From the NCBI GenBank assembly GCA_023957275.1, contig JAMLHF010000040.1:1-42537 (forward strand): DNA of 42,537 bases, in the 5' to 3' direction. This document shows positions 25,327 through 33,941 of this stretch, in pieces. A model generated the notes under the pieces. It worked only from the letters and a program-made list of their open reading frames with translations, did no database searches and was not told where the DNA came from. This DNA comes from Lentimicrobium sp. GTDB taxonomy: Bacteria; Bacteroidota; Bacteroidia; Bacteroidales; Lentimicrobiaceae. Every line of letters begins with the position of its first letter. The first letter of the stretch is position 1. The position numbers and the translations under genes are program-made.

Positions 25327-26520
25327 ATGTACGATCGTCTTCAGGCCCATCTGCAGAAAGAACTGGCCGACATCCGGGAAGCCGGACTCTACAAGAATGA
25401 ACGGGTTATCACCACTCCCCAGGGAGCTGAAATCAAGGTGAACAGCGGCGCCGAAGTGCTGAACTTCTGTGCAAACAACTACCTCGGATTATCCAACAAT
25501 CCCAAGCTGATCGCCGCCGCCAAGGAAGCCCTCGATACCCACGGTTACGGACTATCGTCGGTTCGTTTTATCTGCGGTACCCAGGACCTTCACAAAAGAC
25601 TGGAAGCCAAGATCGCCGAGTTTTTCGGCACGGAAGATACCATTCTGTATGCAGCCTGCTTCGATGCCAACGGCGGTGTGTTTGAACCCCTTCTCGGTGA
25701 AGAGGATGCCATTATTTCTGATTCCCTGAACCACGCATCCATCATCGACGGCGTTCGTCTCTGCAAGGCACAGCGCTACCGTTATGCCAACGCCGATATG
25801 GCCGATCTGGAAGAGCAGCTGAAACTTGCCCAGGCACAGCGTTTCAGGCTGATCGTTACCGACGGCGTATTCTCTATGGACGGAAACGTCGCCCCTATGG
25901 ACAAAATTCACGAACTGGCACAGAAATACGATGCCATGGTGATGGTTGACGAATGTCACTCTGCCGGCGTGGTTGGCGAAACCGGTCGCGGGGTAACCGA
26001 GCTTTTCAACATCCGCGGAAAGATTGAAATCATCACCGGTACGCTGGGCAAGGCCTTTGGCGGCGCCATCGGCGGATTTACCACCGGTAAAAAGGAAATC
26101 ATCGAAATGCTGCGTCAGCGTTCGCGTCCCTACCTCTTCTCAAATTCCATTCCTCCCACCGTTGCTTCCGCCGGTATCAAGATGTTTGATATGATGGCCG
26201 AAACCAATGAACTGCAGGATCGTTTGCACGAGAATACCGCTTATTTCGTGAAGAAGATGGTGGATGCAGGATTTGACATCAAGCCAACCCGCAGCGCCAT
26301 TTGCGCCGTGATGCTCTACGATGCCAAACTGAGCCAGGATATGGCCGCTAAATTATTGGACGAAGGAATTTACGTGATCGGATTCTACTACCCGGTTGTG
26401 CCCAAAGGACAGGCCCGTATCCGCGTTCAGATCTCAGCCGCCCACAAGCGCGAGCATCTGGATAAATGTATTGCAGCCTTTACCAAAGTTGGTAAGGAAC
26501 TTGGAGTACTGAAGGGATAA
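25327..26520 (+). CDS. kbl: Glycine C-acetyltransferase (2-amino-3-ketobutyrate CoA ligase)
   Basis: PLP enzyme that splits 2-amino-3-ketobutyrate with CoA to glycine and acetyl-CoA, completing threonine breakdown. The 397-residue length is standard. The PLP lysine is K242 in TGTLGKAFGGAIGGF, and DECHSAG (208-214) and the SLNHASIIDG segment are the usual cofactor contacts. MYDRLQAHLQKELADIREAG is the family N-terminus. The gene is noticeably more GC-rich than the T9SS island. Divergent from its pathway partner; ended by a clear terminator. Confidence 0.96.
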   Translation: MYDRLQAHLQKELADIREAGLYKNERVITTPQGAEIKVNSGAEVLNFCANNYLGLSNNPKLIAAAKEALDTHGYGLSSVRFICGTQDLHKRLEAKIAEFFGTEDTILYAACFDANGGVFEPLLGEEDAIISDSLNHASIIDGVRLCKAQRYRYANADMADLEEQLKLAQAQRFRLIVTDGVFSMDGNVAPMDKIHELAQKYDAMVMVDECHSAGVVGETGRGVTELFNIRGKIEIITGTLGKAFGGAIGGFTTGKKEIIEMLRQRSRPYLFSNSIPPTVASAGIKMFDMMAETNELQDRLHENTAYFVKKMVDAGFDIKPTRSAICAVMLYDAKLSQDMAAKLLDEGIYVIGFYYPVVPKGQARIRVQISAAHKREHLDKCIAAFTKVGKELGVLKG

Positions 26521-26545
26521 AATCCTTCCGCTTACGATTTTAAGG

Positions 26546-26574
26546 ACGCCCGGTTTATCGACCCGGGCGTTTTT
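26546..26574 (+). terminator. Terminator after kbl
   Basis: ACGCCCGG, a 9-base loop, CCGGGCGT, then TTTT, 25 bases after the kbl stop. The following 26575-26859 has no gene I can support; it contains one perfect 12-base palindrome GCGCAGCTGCGC (26625-26636). Confidence 0.8.
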
Positions 26575-26859
26575 GCTTTCTGCAGGATTTACAGCATTAA
26601 CAATCAGAAGAGTCGGCTCCGGAGGCGCAGCTGCGCGTTAGAGCAGATCGGGGGAATGCAAAATGTTATGTAGATCCAACGTTCAACTTTCGATTTGCAT
26701 AAAACATCTGGTTTCGTAAGCCTGACTAACCAACAAACCCAAACCGGTCAGGTTGGAACACGACGAATTCTATCCCTGTAACCATTATTCTTTTGTACTT
26801 GCCTTTGATACAGCAGGAGTTCGGATGTTTCAGAATTTCTGATGAGCTTGAATCATGTT

Positions 26860-29016
26860 TCATTTTTTATCCGCTTCAATCACCGCGCGGATTTCATGAT
26901 ACTGAAACGCATCCCCCAGCGCCGCTTTCAGGGTCTTCAGCGATACGGTACCATGTGTCTTAATGGCTGCGCGGATGGCCGGGACCTTCGTGATATCGAT
27001 CAGTTGATGCAGTTGTATTTCTCCGGTCGGAAGAAAGCCGGTCAGATGGTTATAGATGGTCTGAATGGTCAACTCCCGCTCAGCGGCAATCTGTTCTACC
27101 GTTTTACCTTGCCGGAACAGTTCAAGCGAAAGGGCGCCGGGCCGCACCTTACTCAATTTTGGCGTTTTTGGCATTTTTGGCTTTCTCTCCCTTGCGCTTT
27201 TGGGCATTTTCAGATGTATGCGGCTTCCTTGCCCCGTTTTATCGCAGTAATCGTTGATGATTTCCAGAAATTCACTTCCATACTTATTGATCTTGAAGTC
27301 TCCAAATCCTGTGATTATTTTCAGGTGTTCTTTCGTCAGCGGTAGCAATGAGGCCATTTCAATCAGGCTGGAATCGCCCAGCACCATATAGGCAGGCACT
27401 CCTTCCGAATCGGCAATCAGGCGGCGGAGATTTTTCAGGTCTTTCAGCAGTTCTTCATTTTCGGTGGAGACCTTTGGAGCGGCTGCCTTTTGTTTCCGGG
27501 GTTCGGATGCTTTCAGCAGCTGAACCGATGCTTTGCCTTTCAGAATTTCGCGGCTCCGGTCATTCAGTTTCAGCACCGGATATTGTCCTTCGGTGACATC
27601 CAGCAATCCCTGCGAAAGCAATTGATTAAATACATCATACCATTCCTGTTCGGTAAATTCCATACCTACACCCCAGGTTTTAAAGGTTTTCTGTACAGGG
27701 GTAAACTTCTGAAGATCCGCGCCACGAAGGTATTCAACGGTAGTTTTAATCCCGTATCGCTCATCCAGCCGCGCTACGGCCGATAAGGCTTTTTGAGCAG
27801 GTATGGTTCCATCGTATGTAGTGTATTTGCCGAGGCAAAAGTCGCAGGAGTTGCACATGCCGTGATGCGCCTCGTTGAAGTAATTCATCAACTGTTGCCG
27901 CCGGCATTGACGGGCTTCGGCAAATTTTGACATTTTTTCGAGCTTACGGTACATAATATCCGCATGTTCCGGATTGGTGCCATTGTCGATAAAATAACCG
28001 AGTTTGGCCACATCGCCCCGGCTGTAAAAAAGAATGGCATCGGCCCTGAGCCCGTCGCGCCCGGCCCTGCCGGTTTCCTGATAGTAGCTTTCGATGTTCT
28101 TTGGCAGATCGGCATGGATTACAAACCGTACATCGGGTTTGTCGATCCCCATCCCGAAGGCGATGGTTGCCACAATGATTTTTATACGGTCATGGATAAA
28201 ATCATCCTGTACTTTTTGCCGCACCCCTCTTTCAAGGCCGGCATGATAGCACTCAGCCTGATATCCCATAGATTTCAGGTCAGCCGCCATCATTTCGGTT
28301 GATTTCCGGGAGAGACAATAGATGATTCCGGAATTCTCCTTTTGTTTGTCGAGATATACCGGTAAGAATTCGTCCATCAGGTATTTATCCATCACAAAAT
28401 ACCAGATATTGGCCCGGTTAAAGGAGGAGATGAACCTTTTCTCATTGTTCAGTTTCAGTTGGACAGCGATGTCGTCGCGGGTAAGTTTATCGGCGCTTGC
28501 GGTCAATGCCATCACCGGAATTCCGGGAAACTGCTGCTTGAGCGAGCCGAGAGCGAGGTAGTCGGGTCTGAAATCGTGCCCCCAGTGCGAGATACAATGG
28601 GCTTCATCGATGGCAAACAACGAAACTTTAGTTTCTCCGAGCAGGTTTTTCAGTGCATTTTCGGCGGAGATCCGCTCCGGGGCGACATAACACAGCTTCA
28701 AACGGTTGTTTCTTAGCAGGTTGATCACCCTGTTTTGTTCAGATGTTGATTGGGATGAGTTCAGAAATTCAGCCGCCACCCCGTTGTTTTTCAATCCGTC
28801 AACCTGATCTTTCATCAGGGCGATCAGGGGAGAGACCACGATGGTTACCCCCTCCTTCATCAGGGCCGGAATCTGATAGCAAACCGATTTACCACCTCCG
28901 GTTGGCATAATTACCAGGGTGTCTTTGCCGGCTAATGCCGATGTAATCACTTCCTCCTGGTTGAGGCGGAAATGATCATAACCGAAGTATTTCTTAAGTA
29001 ATGCCTGAGGGTTCAT
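26860..29016 (-). CDS. recQ: ATP-dependent DNA helicase RecQ
   Basis: 718-residue 3'-5' helicase for recombination and repair. Walker A is GGGKSVCYQ with K43, and the DEAH box is at 137-140 (IDEAHCISHWGHDFRPDY). The helicase C domain ends with SYYQETGRAGRDG. A zinc-binding RecQ-C region follows (CRRQQLMNYF, then CNSCDFC), a winged helix, an HRDC domain at about 530-600 (LRRLIADSEGVPAYMVLGD), and a C-terminal helix-turn-helix of the HTH_40 type (GKTVEQIAAERELTIQTIYN). That last domain is usual in the Bacteroidota form. Five copies of the heptamer GGATTTT abut the start codon. Confidence 0.95.
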   Translation of the reverse strand: MNPQALLKKYFGYDHFRLNQEEVITSALAGKDTLVIMPTGGGKSVCYQIPALMKEGVTIVVSPLIALMKDQVDGLKNNGVAAEFLNSSQSTSEQNRVINLLRNNRLKLCYVAPERISAENALKNLLGETKVSLFAIDEAHCISHWGHDFRPDYLALGSLKQQFPGIPVMALTASADKLTRDDIAVQLKLNNEKRFISSFNRANIWYFVMDKYLMDEFLPVYLDKQKENSGIIYCLSRKSTEMMAADLKSMGYQAECYHAGLERGVRQKVQDDFIHDRIKIIVATIAFGMGIDKPDVRFVIHADLPKNIESYYQETGRAGRDGLRADAILFYSRGDVAKLGYFIDNGTNPEHADIMYRKLEKMSKFAEARQCRRQQLMNYFNEAHHGMCNSCDFCLGKYTTYDGTIPAQKALSAVARLDERYGIKTTVEYLRGADLQKFTPVQKTFKTWGVGMEFTEQEWYDVFNQLLSQGLLDVTEGQYPVLKLNDRSREILKGKASVQLLKASEPRKQKAAAPKVSTENEELLKDLKNLRRLIADSEGVPAYMVLGDSSLIEMASLLPLTKEHLKIITGFGDFKINKYGSEFLEIINDYCDKTGQGSRIHLKMPKSARERKPKMPKTPKLSKVRPGALSLELFRQGKTVEQIAAERELTIQTIYNHLTGFLPTGEIQLHQLIDITKVPAIRAAIKTHGTVSLKTLKAALGDAFQYHEIRAVIEADKK

Positions 29017-29051
29017 GGATTTTGGATTTTGGATTTTGGATTTCGGATTTT
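29017..29051 (+). repeat. Heptamer tandem repeat directly before recQ
   Basis: GGATTTT five times (one copy with final C), beginning at the base next to the recQ ATG. The related GGATTTC-GGATT stands 11 bases before the mnmA fragment start (23734). Confidence 0.75.
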
Positions 29052-29176
29052 AGAATGTAGATTTAATTCTTCCTATTTGTATGGTTTACCGGGATTTGCA
29101 ATGATCATAACGTGGAGAACATGAGATGTAAAAGCTGAATACTGCTTTTCGGTCCGGTAGCGGTTTACTGATTGTT

Positions 29177-29240
29177 ATTCAGAAAAACAGGCCTGATATT
29201 CTGAATATAATCAGAAAAACAGGCCAAAAAATCTGAATAT
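29177..29240 (+). repeat. Paired 32-bp repeat, downstream flank of the ATPase gene
   Basis: Two head-to-tail 32-base units (29177, 29209), each with core TCAGAAAAACAGGCC and ending in TCTGAATAT. Within the first, TATTCAGAA (29176-29184) and TTCTGAATA (29199-29207) are inverted. The same pair is on the other side of the ATPase gene. The remaining intergenic sequence (29052-29176, 29241-29286) shows nothing further. Confidence 0.85.
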
Positions 29241-29286
29241 CTGTTATAACATACTTAATTGAACAGTCACATTAATGAATCTATTA

Positions 29287-30429
29287 TCATTCAGGGTCTG
29301 ATCCGGTAAAGGATTCATAGTTTTCTTTGTTTACCAGCAGGGTTTGATGCTGAGGATAGGCTTCGAGAAATGAAGCAGGGAACCTGTTCCTGGTCTCTTT
29401 CCATTTTATCTCATATGCATAAAGAACGCCATCCTGCTCTTCGATGTAATCGATTTCGGCCTGATCATGCGTCCTCCAGAAATAGGTATTCGGGTACGCT
29501 GCCGTGTAATGGTTTCTTTTCATGCGTTCTGAAAGCAAAAAATTCTCCCATAATGCACCTTTATCCAGGCGGAATTCGAACGGTGCAAAGTTGCTGATCA
29601 GCACATTTCTTATCCCATTATCGATGAAATAGTACTTTTTCCCTTTCTTGATCTCATTGCGCATATTTCTGTTCAGCGCAGGCAGCTTGTATATTACATG
29701 GGTTTTTTCAAGCAGATCAATGTATTTTTCTACGGTATTGCTATCAATATTGCCAATGGTATTTGACAATTCATTATAGCTGACTTCATTGCCGGTCTGA
29801 AAAGCCAGTGATTGAAGGAGTTTCTGGAGCTGAGCGGGTTTTCTGATCCCTTCGAATTTCAGGATATCCTTGTACAGATAACTTTGGGCTATTTCAATCA
29901 GAATTTCTTTTTCATACCCGGGATTGTTGATTACTTCGGGGTAGGACCCGAAAATAAGTCTGTTTTCAAGACTTCTTCTGGCTTCGAGAATGCTTGTATG
30001 ATTTACCAGTTCATTGTAACTTATCGGAAACAGGTAGAAGGTCCGCTTTCTTCCGGTAAGAGGTTCCTGCATCTGATTCATCAGATCAAAAGCGGATGAT
30101 CCGGTGGCTATTATCTGCAGCCCGGGTTTCGTATCGTGCAGAAGTTTCAGTTTTAATCCGATATCAGGTACCTGCTGTGCCTCATCAATGATAACAAGGC
30201 GGGTATCATTCCCGATCAGGTGGAGGAGTCGTGTGCTGGTGTCAGCCAGGGAAAGCTCGCTGAAGATATCAGCTTCATCGGCATTCAGCCAGATTGTTTT
30301 TACCTGTAATGATTCCACTACCTTTTTCAACAAGGTTGTTTTTCCTACCTGACGGGCTCCGAGCAGCAGGATTATCTTGCTTTTAAAGCAGGCATTTTCA
30401 ATCGTTTTCTGAAGGGTACGGGTTATCAT
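29287..30429 (-). CDS. AAA-type ATPase with DUF4143 C-terminal domain
   Basis: 380 residues. Walker A is GARQVGKTT at 24-32 and Walker B with the family-specific extension is LVIIDEAQQVPDIGLKLK at about 78-95. Sensor segment IIATGSSAFDL follows. The C-terminal half contains the DUF4143 region with a winged-helix-like part (NELSNTIGNIDSNTVEKYID), the motif YFIDNGIRNVLI and a nuclease-like D-x-E-x-K ending (QAEIDYIEEQDGVLYAYEIKW). Such ATPases are widespread, often in many copies per genome, and their role is unsettled. This one is bracketed by identical paired repeats 41 bases before its start and 46 bases after its stop. Confidence 0.9.
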   Translation of the reverse strand: MITRTLQKTIENACFKSKIILLLGARQVGKTTLLKKVVESLQVKTIWLNADEADIFSELSLADTSTRLLHLIGNDTRLVIIDEAQQVPDIGLKLKLLHDTKPGLQIIATGSSAFDLMNQMQEPLTGRKRTFYLFPISYNELVNHTSILEARRSLENRLIFGSYPEVINNPGYEKEILIEIAQSYLYKDILKFEGIRKPAQLQKLLQSLAFQTGNEVSYNELSNTIGNIDSNTVEKYIDLLEKTHVIYKLPALNRNMRNEIKKGKKYYFIDNGIRNVLISNFAPFEFRLDKGALWENFLLSERMKRNHYTAAYPNTYFWRTHDQAEIDYIEEQDGVLYAYEIKWKETRNRFPASFLEAYPQHQTLLVNKENYESFTGSDPE

Positions 30430-30470
30430 GAGTTCTCTTTATCTGCAAAAATACGCAAACATTTTATAAT

Positions 30471-30534
30471 ATTCAGAAAAACAGGCCGGATATTCTGAAT
30501 ATAATCAGAAAAATGGGCCTGAAATTCCGAAAAA
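30471..30534 (+). repeat. Paired 32-bp repeat, upstream flank of the ATPase gene
   Basis: Two head-to-tail 32-base units (30471, 30503). The first has the core ATTCAGAAAAACAGGCC exactly as on the other flank. ATATTCAGAA (30469-30478) and TTCTGAATAT (30493-30502) form a perfect 10-base inverted repeat. The orientation is the same as the downstream pair. It lies between the ATPase start and the 3' end of the spmAB-like gene. Confidence 0.85.
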
Positions 30535-30578
30535 GTATGTTTGTAAGGATATAATCACTTCAGATCCCGGGCTGCAGA

Positions 30579-31811
30579 TCAGTGAAAAAACAAATACGCT
30601 ACAAAAATGGCGGCTATTACTCCGGCCAGGTCGGCCAGCAGGCCGGCGGTAATGGCGTAACGGGTCTTTTTTATACCGACTGATCCGAAATAAACGGCGA
30701 CGATATAAAAGGTGGTATCGGCCGCGCCCTGGAAAACACAGGATAACCTTCCGGCAAATGAATCCGCGCCATATTGTTTCATGGTGTCCACCATCATGCC
30801 TCTTGCGCCTGAGCCGCTGAGCGGTTTCATAAAGGCGGTGGGAAGGGCATCCACAAAGTCAGTGTTCATCCCCAGGGCGGCAAAACCGCTTCCTATCCCC
30901 TGTACCAGAAAGTCCATGGCACCACAGGTCCTGAAAACACCCACAGCCACCAGTATGGCGACCAGGTAAGGGATGATCCGGATGCTGATGCTGAAACCTT
31001 CTTTTGCCCCTTCGATAAACGACTCATAAACGTTGATCCGTTTGAAAAGCCCCAGGATAATGAATGAAAAAATGATCCCGAAAAGGATAAGATTTCCGGC
31101 TACGGAGGAAATCACCGTCACCTGTTCCTGAGAGATGGTGCTGAAGTACCAGATAATGGACGCGATCAGCAGTGTAAATCCTCCCAGGTAAGCGAGAATC
31201 ACCCTGTTGAACAGGTTTATTTTCTGAAATGCCGATACCGCGATAATTCCGGTAAGTGTGGAGCAGAAGGTCGCCAGCAGGATAGGAATAAACACATCGG
31301 AGGGGTCGGCGGCACCCAGCTGCGCCCGGTAAACCATAATGCTCACGGGGATCAGGGTAAGCCCTGACGCATTCAGTACCAGGAACATGATCATGGCATT
31401 GCTTGCCGTATCCTTGTCTTTATTCAGTTCCTGGAGCTGGGTCATCGCCTTGAGCCCCAGGGGAGTTGCGGCATTGTCGAGCCCCAGCAGGTTGGCGGCG
31501 ATATTCATCATAATGGATCCGCTGGCCGGGTGGCCTTTGGGGATTTCGGGGAACAGCCGGCTGAAGAGCGGCCCGACTGCCTTTGACATCAGGTTGACAA
31601 TACCTCCGGATTCACCTACCTTCATCAGTCCCATCCACAGGGTCATCACCCCTGTCAGCCCCAGGGATATTTCAAATCCGGTCCTGGCCATGTCAAAGGT
31701 ACTGTTCATCATTTCTGGGAAAATAGACACATCTCCCATGAAAATCAAGCGGAACAGCCCTACAATAAAAGCGATGATAAAAAATGCTACCCAGATGTAA
31801 TTCAGAACCAT
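30579..31811 (-). CDS. SpmA/SpmB fusion, nucleoside-recognition (Gate) membrane protein
   Basis: 410 residues from the ATG of MVLNYIWVAFFIIAF. An upstream TTG would fall inside the candidate promoter. The N-terminal half matches SpmA (GFEISLGLTGVMTLWMGLMK; MNIAANLLGLDNAATPLGL) and the C-terminal half SpmB (FSISIRIIPYLVAILVAVGV; KPLSGSGARGMMVDTM; CVFQGAADTTFYIVAVYFG). Each contains a Gate domain of hydrophobic helices, about ten helices in all. In spore formers the two are separate proteins needed for spore core dehydration. Fused forms occur in non-sporulating bacteria, probably as transporters of unknown substrate. Confidence 0.9.
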   Translation of the reverse strand: MVLNYIWVAFFIIAFIVGLFRLIFMGDVSIFPEMMNSTFDMARTGFEISLGLTGVMTLWMGLMKVGESGGIVNLMSKAVGPLFSRLFPEIPKGHPASGSIMMNIAANLLGLDNAATPLGLKAMTQLQELNKDKDTASNAMIMFLVLNASGLTLIPVSIMVYRAQLGAADPSDVFIPILLATFCSTLTGIIAVSAFQKINLFNRVILAYLGGFTLLIASIIWYFSTISQEQVTVISSVAGNLILFGIIFSFIILGLFKRINVYESFIEGAKEGFSISIRIIPYLVAILVAVGVFRTCGAMDFLVQGIGSGFAALGMNTDFVDALPTAFMKPLSGSGARGMMVDTMKQYGADSFAGRLSCVFQGAADTTFYIVAVYFGSVGIKKTRYAITAGLLADLAGVIAAIFVAYLFFH

Positions 31812-31838
31812 ATATAGTCTGATAAGATGTTCGGACCC

Positions 31839-31846
31839 CAAATGTA
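31839..31846 (-). promoter_or_regulatory. Candidate -7 box for the spmAB-like gene
   Basis: TACATTTG on the minus strand, 27 bases ahead of the chosen ATG; no clear -33 partner. It supports the shorter start. Confidence 0.35.
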
Positions 31847-31935
31847 TTAATTTAATGTCGAATTCAGGCTGTCATTTTTTTCGGTCCGATTGCAATTGTT
31901 CACTTCATGAATGGGTTCTGAATGTCATATTTGGC

Positions 31936-31943
31936 TACATTTG
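31936..31943 (+). promoter_or_regulatory. Candidate -7 box for the beta-CASP ribonuclease gene
   Basis: TACATTTG, identical to the box of the divergent neighbour, about 48 bases before the ATG; -33 weak. Confidence 0.4.
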
Positions 31944-31991
31944 AAATTCATAACTCCAAAAACTTATTTATTCATCTCATAGCACTCAATT

Positions 31992-33392
31992 ATGAAACTG
32001 CAATTTTTAGGCGCTGCCAGGGAGGTAACCGGAAGCCGGCACCTTATCACCACCGAAGCCGGGAAAAAAATCCTGCTTGACTGTGGGGTTTATCAGGGCA
32101 AAGGGCTTGAAACCGATGCCATGAACCGCGATCTGGGTGTGGATCCGACGGAAGTCGACCACATCATACTGTCGCATGCCCACATAGACCATTCGGGATT
32201 GATTCCGTTTATGTACCGTCACGGTTTCAGGGGGTCGGTGGTGTGTACCAATGCCACCCGCGATTTATGTTCCATTATGCTTCCCGACAGCGGGCACATT
32301 CAGGAGAACGATAACTACTATTTCAATAAGAAGAGGGCCCGTCAGGGACTGAAGCCTGTTGAACCGCTGTATACCCTTGACGACGCCCGTAAATGTATGG
32401 AGCTGTTTATCGGGGTTCCTTACAACCGTAAGTTCAATATCGACAACAACATCAGGGTGAAATTCACCAATACCGGCCATATGCTGGGCAGCGGGGTTAT
32501 CAGCCTTGAAATACGTGACAAGGGCGATTTTGTGAGGATAGCTTACACCGGTGACATCGGCAGGCCTGAAAACCGCATCCTGCGGCCCCCCGATGCTTTT
32601 CCGCAGTGTGATTACCTTATTACTGAAGCTACCTATGGCGACCGCCTGCATCCGGCCCGACAGGATGCCGAGGCAGAACTTCTGCGCGTGGTTACTGAAA
32701 CCTGTGGCGAGAAAAAGGGAAAACTGATTATCCCTTCGTTTGCCATCGGCCGCACCCAGGAGCTTGTTTATACCCTGAATAACTATTTCAATGAGGGAAA
32801 GCTGCCAAGAGTGAAAATCTATGTAGATAGTCCGCTGGCTGTAAATGCTACCGATATCTTCCGCCTGCACACCGACACCCTGAACCGTGACGTGCAGGAA
32901 GTGATGGAGAACGATCCCGATCCGTTCGGATTCAGTTCGTTGCATTACATCAAAAGCGCGGATGACTCCAAAAAGCTGAATACCCTGAAAGAACCCTGCG
33001 TGATCATTTCTGCTTCGGGCATGATGGAGGCGGGCCGCATCAAACACCACCTTGCCAATAACCTGAGCAACGCGAAGAACACCGTGCTGGCCGTCGGTTA
33101 CTGCAGTCCGTCAACCCTCGGGGCAAGAATTCTCAGGGGGGATCCTGAAGTATCCATTTTCGGGGTGATTCACAAGGTCAGGGCTAAGGTTGAACGCATA
33201 GAAGCGTTCAGTGGTCATGGTGATTACAAGGAAATGATCAGCTATCTGGGTTGCCAGTCGAAGGAGAAGATCAAAAAGACATTTCTGGTGCACGGGGATG
33301 CGGATGCCACCACAGCCTACCGGGCGCACCTTCACGACGCGGGATTCGACAAAGTAGAAATCCCTGTGTTAAAGCAGGTTTATAATTTGTAA
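31992..33392 (+). CDS. Metallo-beta-lactamase-fold ribonuclease of the beta-CASP (CPSF/KH-less) family
   Basis: 466 residues. The zinc motif H62-x-H64-x-D66-H67 (SHAHIDHSG) is followed by TGHMLGSG, AYTGDIGRP and TEATYGDR. The beta-CASP segment holds SFAIGRTQELVY and SASGMMEAGRIKHHL, and the RNA-specificity C-terminus ends with AFSGHGD and FLVHGDADA. Enzymes with this layout process RNA (archaeal CPSF and bacterial YSH1-like relatives). It is shorter than RNase J and lacks that C-terminal domain. Preceded by a promoter-like box and followed by a bidirectional terminator. Confidence 0.9.
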   Translation: MKLQFLGAAREVTGSRHLITTEAGKKILLDCGVYQGKGLETDAMNRDLGVDPTEVDHIILSHAHIDHSGLIPFMYRHGFRGSVVCTNATRDLCSIMLPDSGHIQENDNYYFNKKRARQGLKPVEPLYTLDDARKCMELFIGVPYNRKFNIDNNIRVKFTNTGHMLGSGVISLEIRDKGDFVRIAYTGDIGRPENRILRPPDAFPQCDYLITEATYGDRLHPARQDAEAELLRVVTETCGEKKGKLIIPSFAIGRTQELVYTLNNYFNEGKLPRVKIYVDSPLAVNATDIFRLHTDTLNRDVQEVMENDPDPFGFSSLHYIKSADDSKKLNTLKEPCVIISASGMMEAGRIKHHLANNLSNAKNTVLAVGYCSPSTLGARILRGDPEVSIFGVIHKVRAKVERIEAFSGHGDYKEMISYLGCQSKEKIKKTFLVHGDADATTAYRAHLHDAGFDKVEIPVLKQVYNL

Positions 33393-33410
33393 ATTACTGA
33401 TTGTAAATAC

Positions 33411-33447
33411 AAAAAAAAAGGCGGCTCTGCAAAGAACCGCCTTTTTT
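33411..33447. terminator. Bidirectional terminator
   Basis: A9-flanked hairpin GGCGGcTCT, GCAA loop, AGAaCCGCC, then T6. The A and T runs on either side let it serve both the ribonuclease gene and the convergent exbD operon. Confidence 0.85.
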
Positions 33448-33466
33448 GAATCACTAACTATGAAAA

Positions 33467-33940
33467 TTATTCTAGTGTTTTAGCCGCTTTTTTGCGGGTT
33501 GAATAGTTGATTTTAAAAGCGCCGACTTTGCGCAGTTCCTGTTTTACATCAGTCACAACGCCCATCTTAACTTCCTGATCAACTTTTAAAGAGGTTGTCA
33601 GCAACGGCCGGTCGGCTTCAACACGGGCTTCCCTTTCGGTGTAGATAAACTCAGCGATATCAGCAACGGTGCGGAAGCTGTCGTTCAACTGAATGCGGGA
33701 TTCCGTACCGTAGAGTTTTGACTGAATGGGGGGGCCGATATAAATAAAGCTAACCAGCGCTTTCTTTTCAAGTTTCTGAACTTCGGTTGCTTCGGGCATT
33801 TTGTTACGTACTTTCAGGGTAACTTCACGCATGGTGGTGGTTACCATAAAGAAGAAAAGCAGCATAAAAATGATGTCGGGCATCGAAGCAGTGCTGATTG
33901 CAGGCAATTCTCCTGACTTTTCTTTCTTAAACCGTGCCAT
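33467..33940 (-). CDS. ExbD/TolR-type energy transducer subunit
   Basis: 157 residues: one N-terminal helix (about 22-37, PDIIFMLLFFFMVTTTM) with the conserved membrane aspartate D22, and a periplasmic domain. It passes proton-motive energy to TonB-dependent outer membrane transport together with ExbB. Last of four genes; one base separates it from the paralogous exbD before it. Two different ExbD proteins in tandem is the usual Bacteroidota arrangement. Confidence 0.92.
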   Translation of the reverse strand: MARFKKEKSGELPAISTASMPDIIFMLLFFFMVTTTMREVTLKVRNKMPEATEVQKLEKKALVSFIYIGPPIQSKLYGTESRIQLNDSFRTVADIAEFIYTEREARVEADRPLLTTSLKVDQEVKMGVVTDVKQELRKVGAFKINYSTRKKAAKTLE

Positions 33941-33941
33941 A

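Noticed and set aside
26625-26636. Palindrome GCGCAGCTGCGC after kbl
   Set aside because: Single copy, no nearby gene start; not enough to call a site.
29177-30534. Repeats around the ATPase as a CRISPR array
   Set aside because: Only two units per side with no spacers; the 32-base period is the whole unit.
32265-33050. Open frame of 261 codons on the minus strand
   Set aside because: Antisense to the beta-CASP ribonuclease; no family features.
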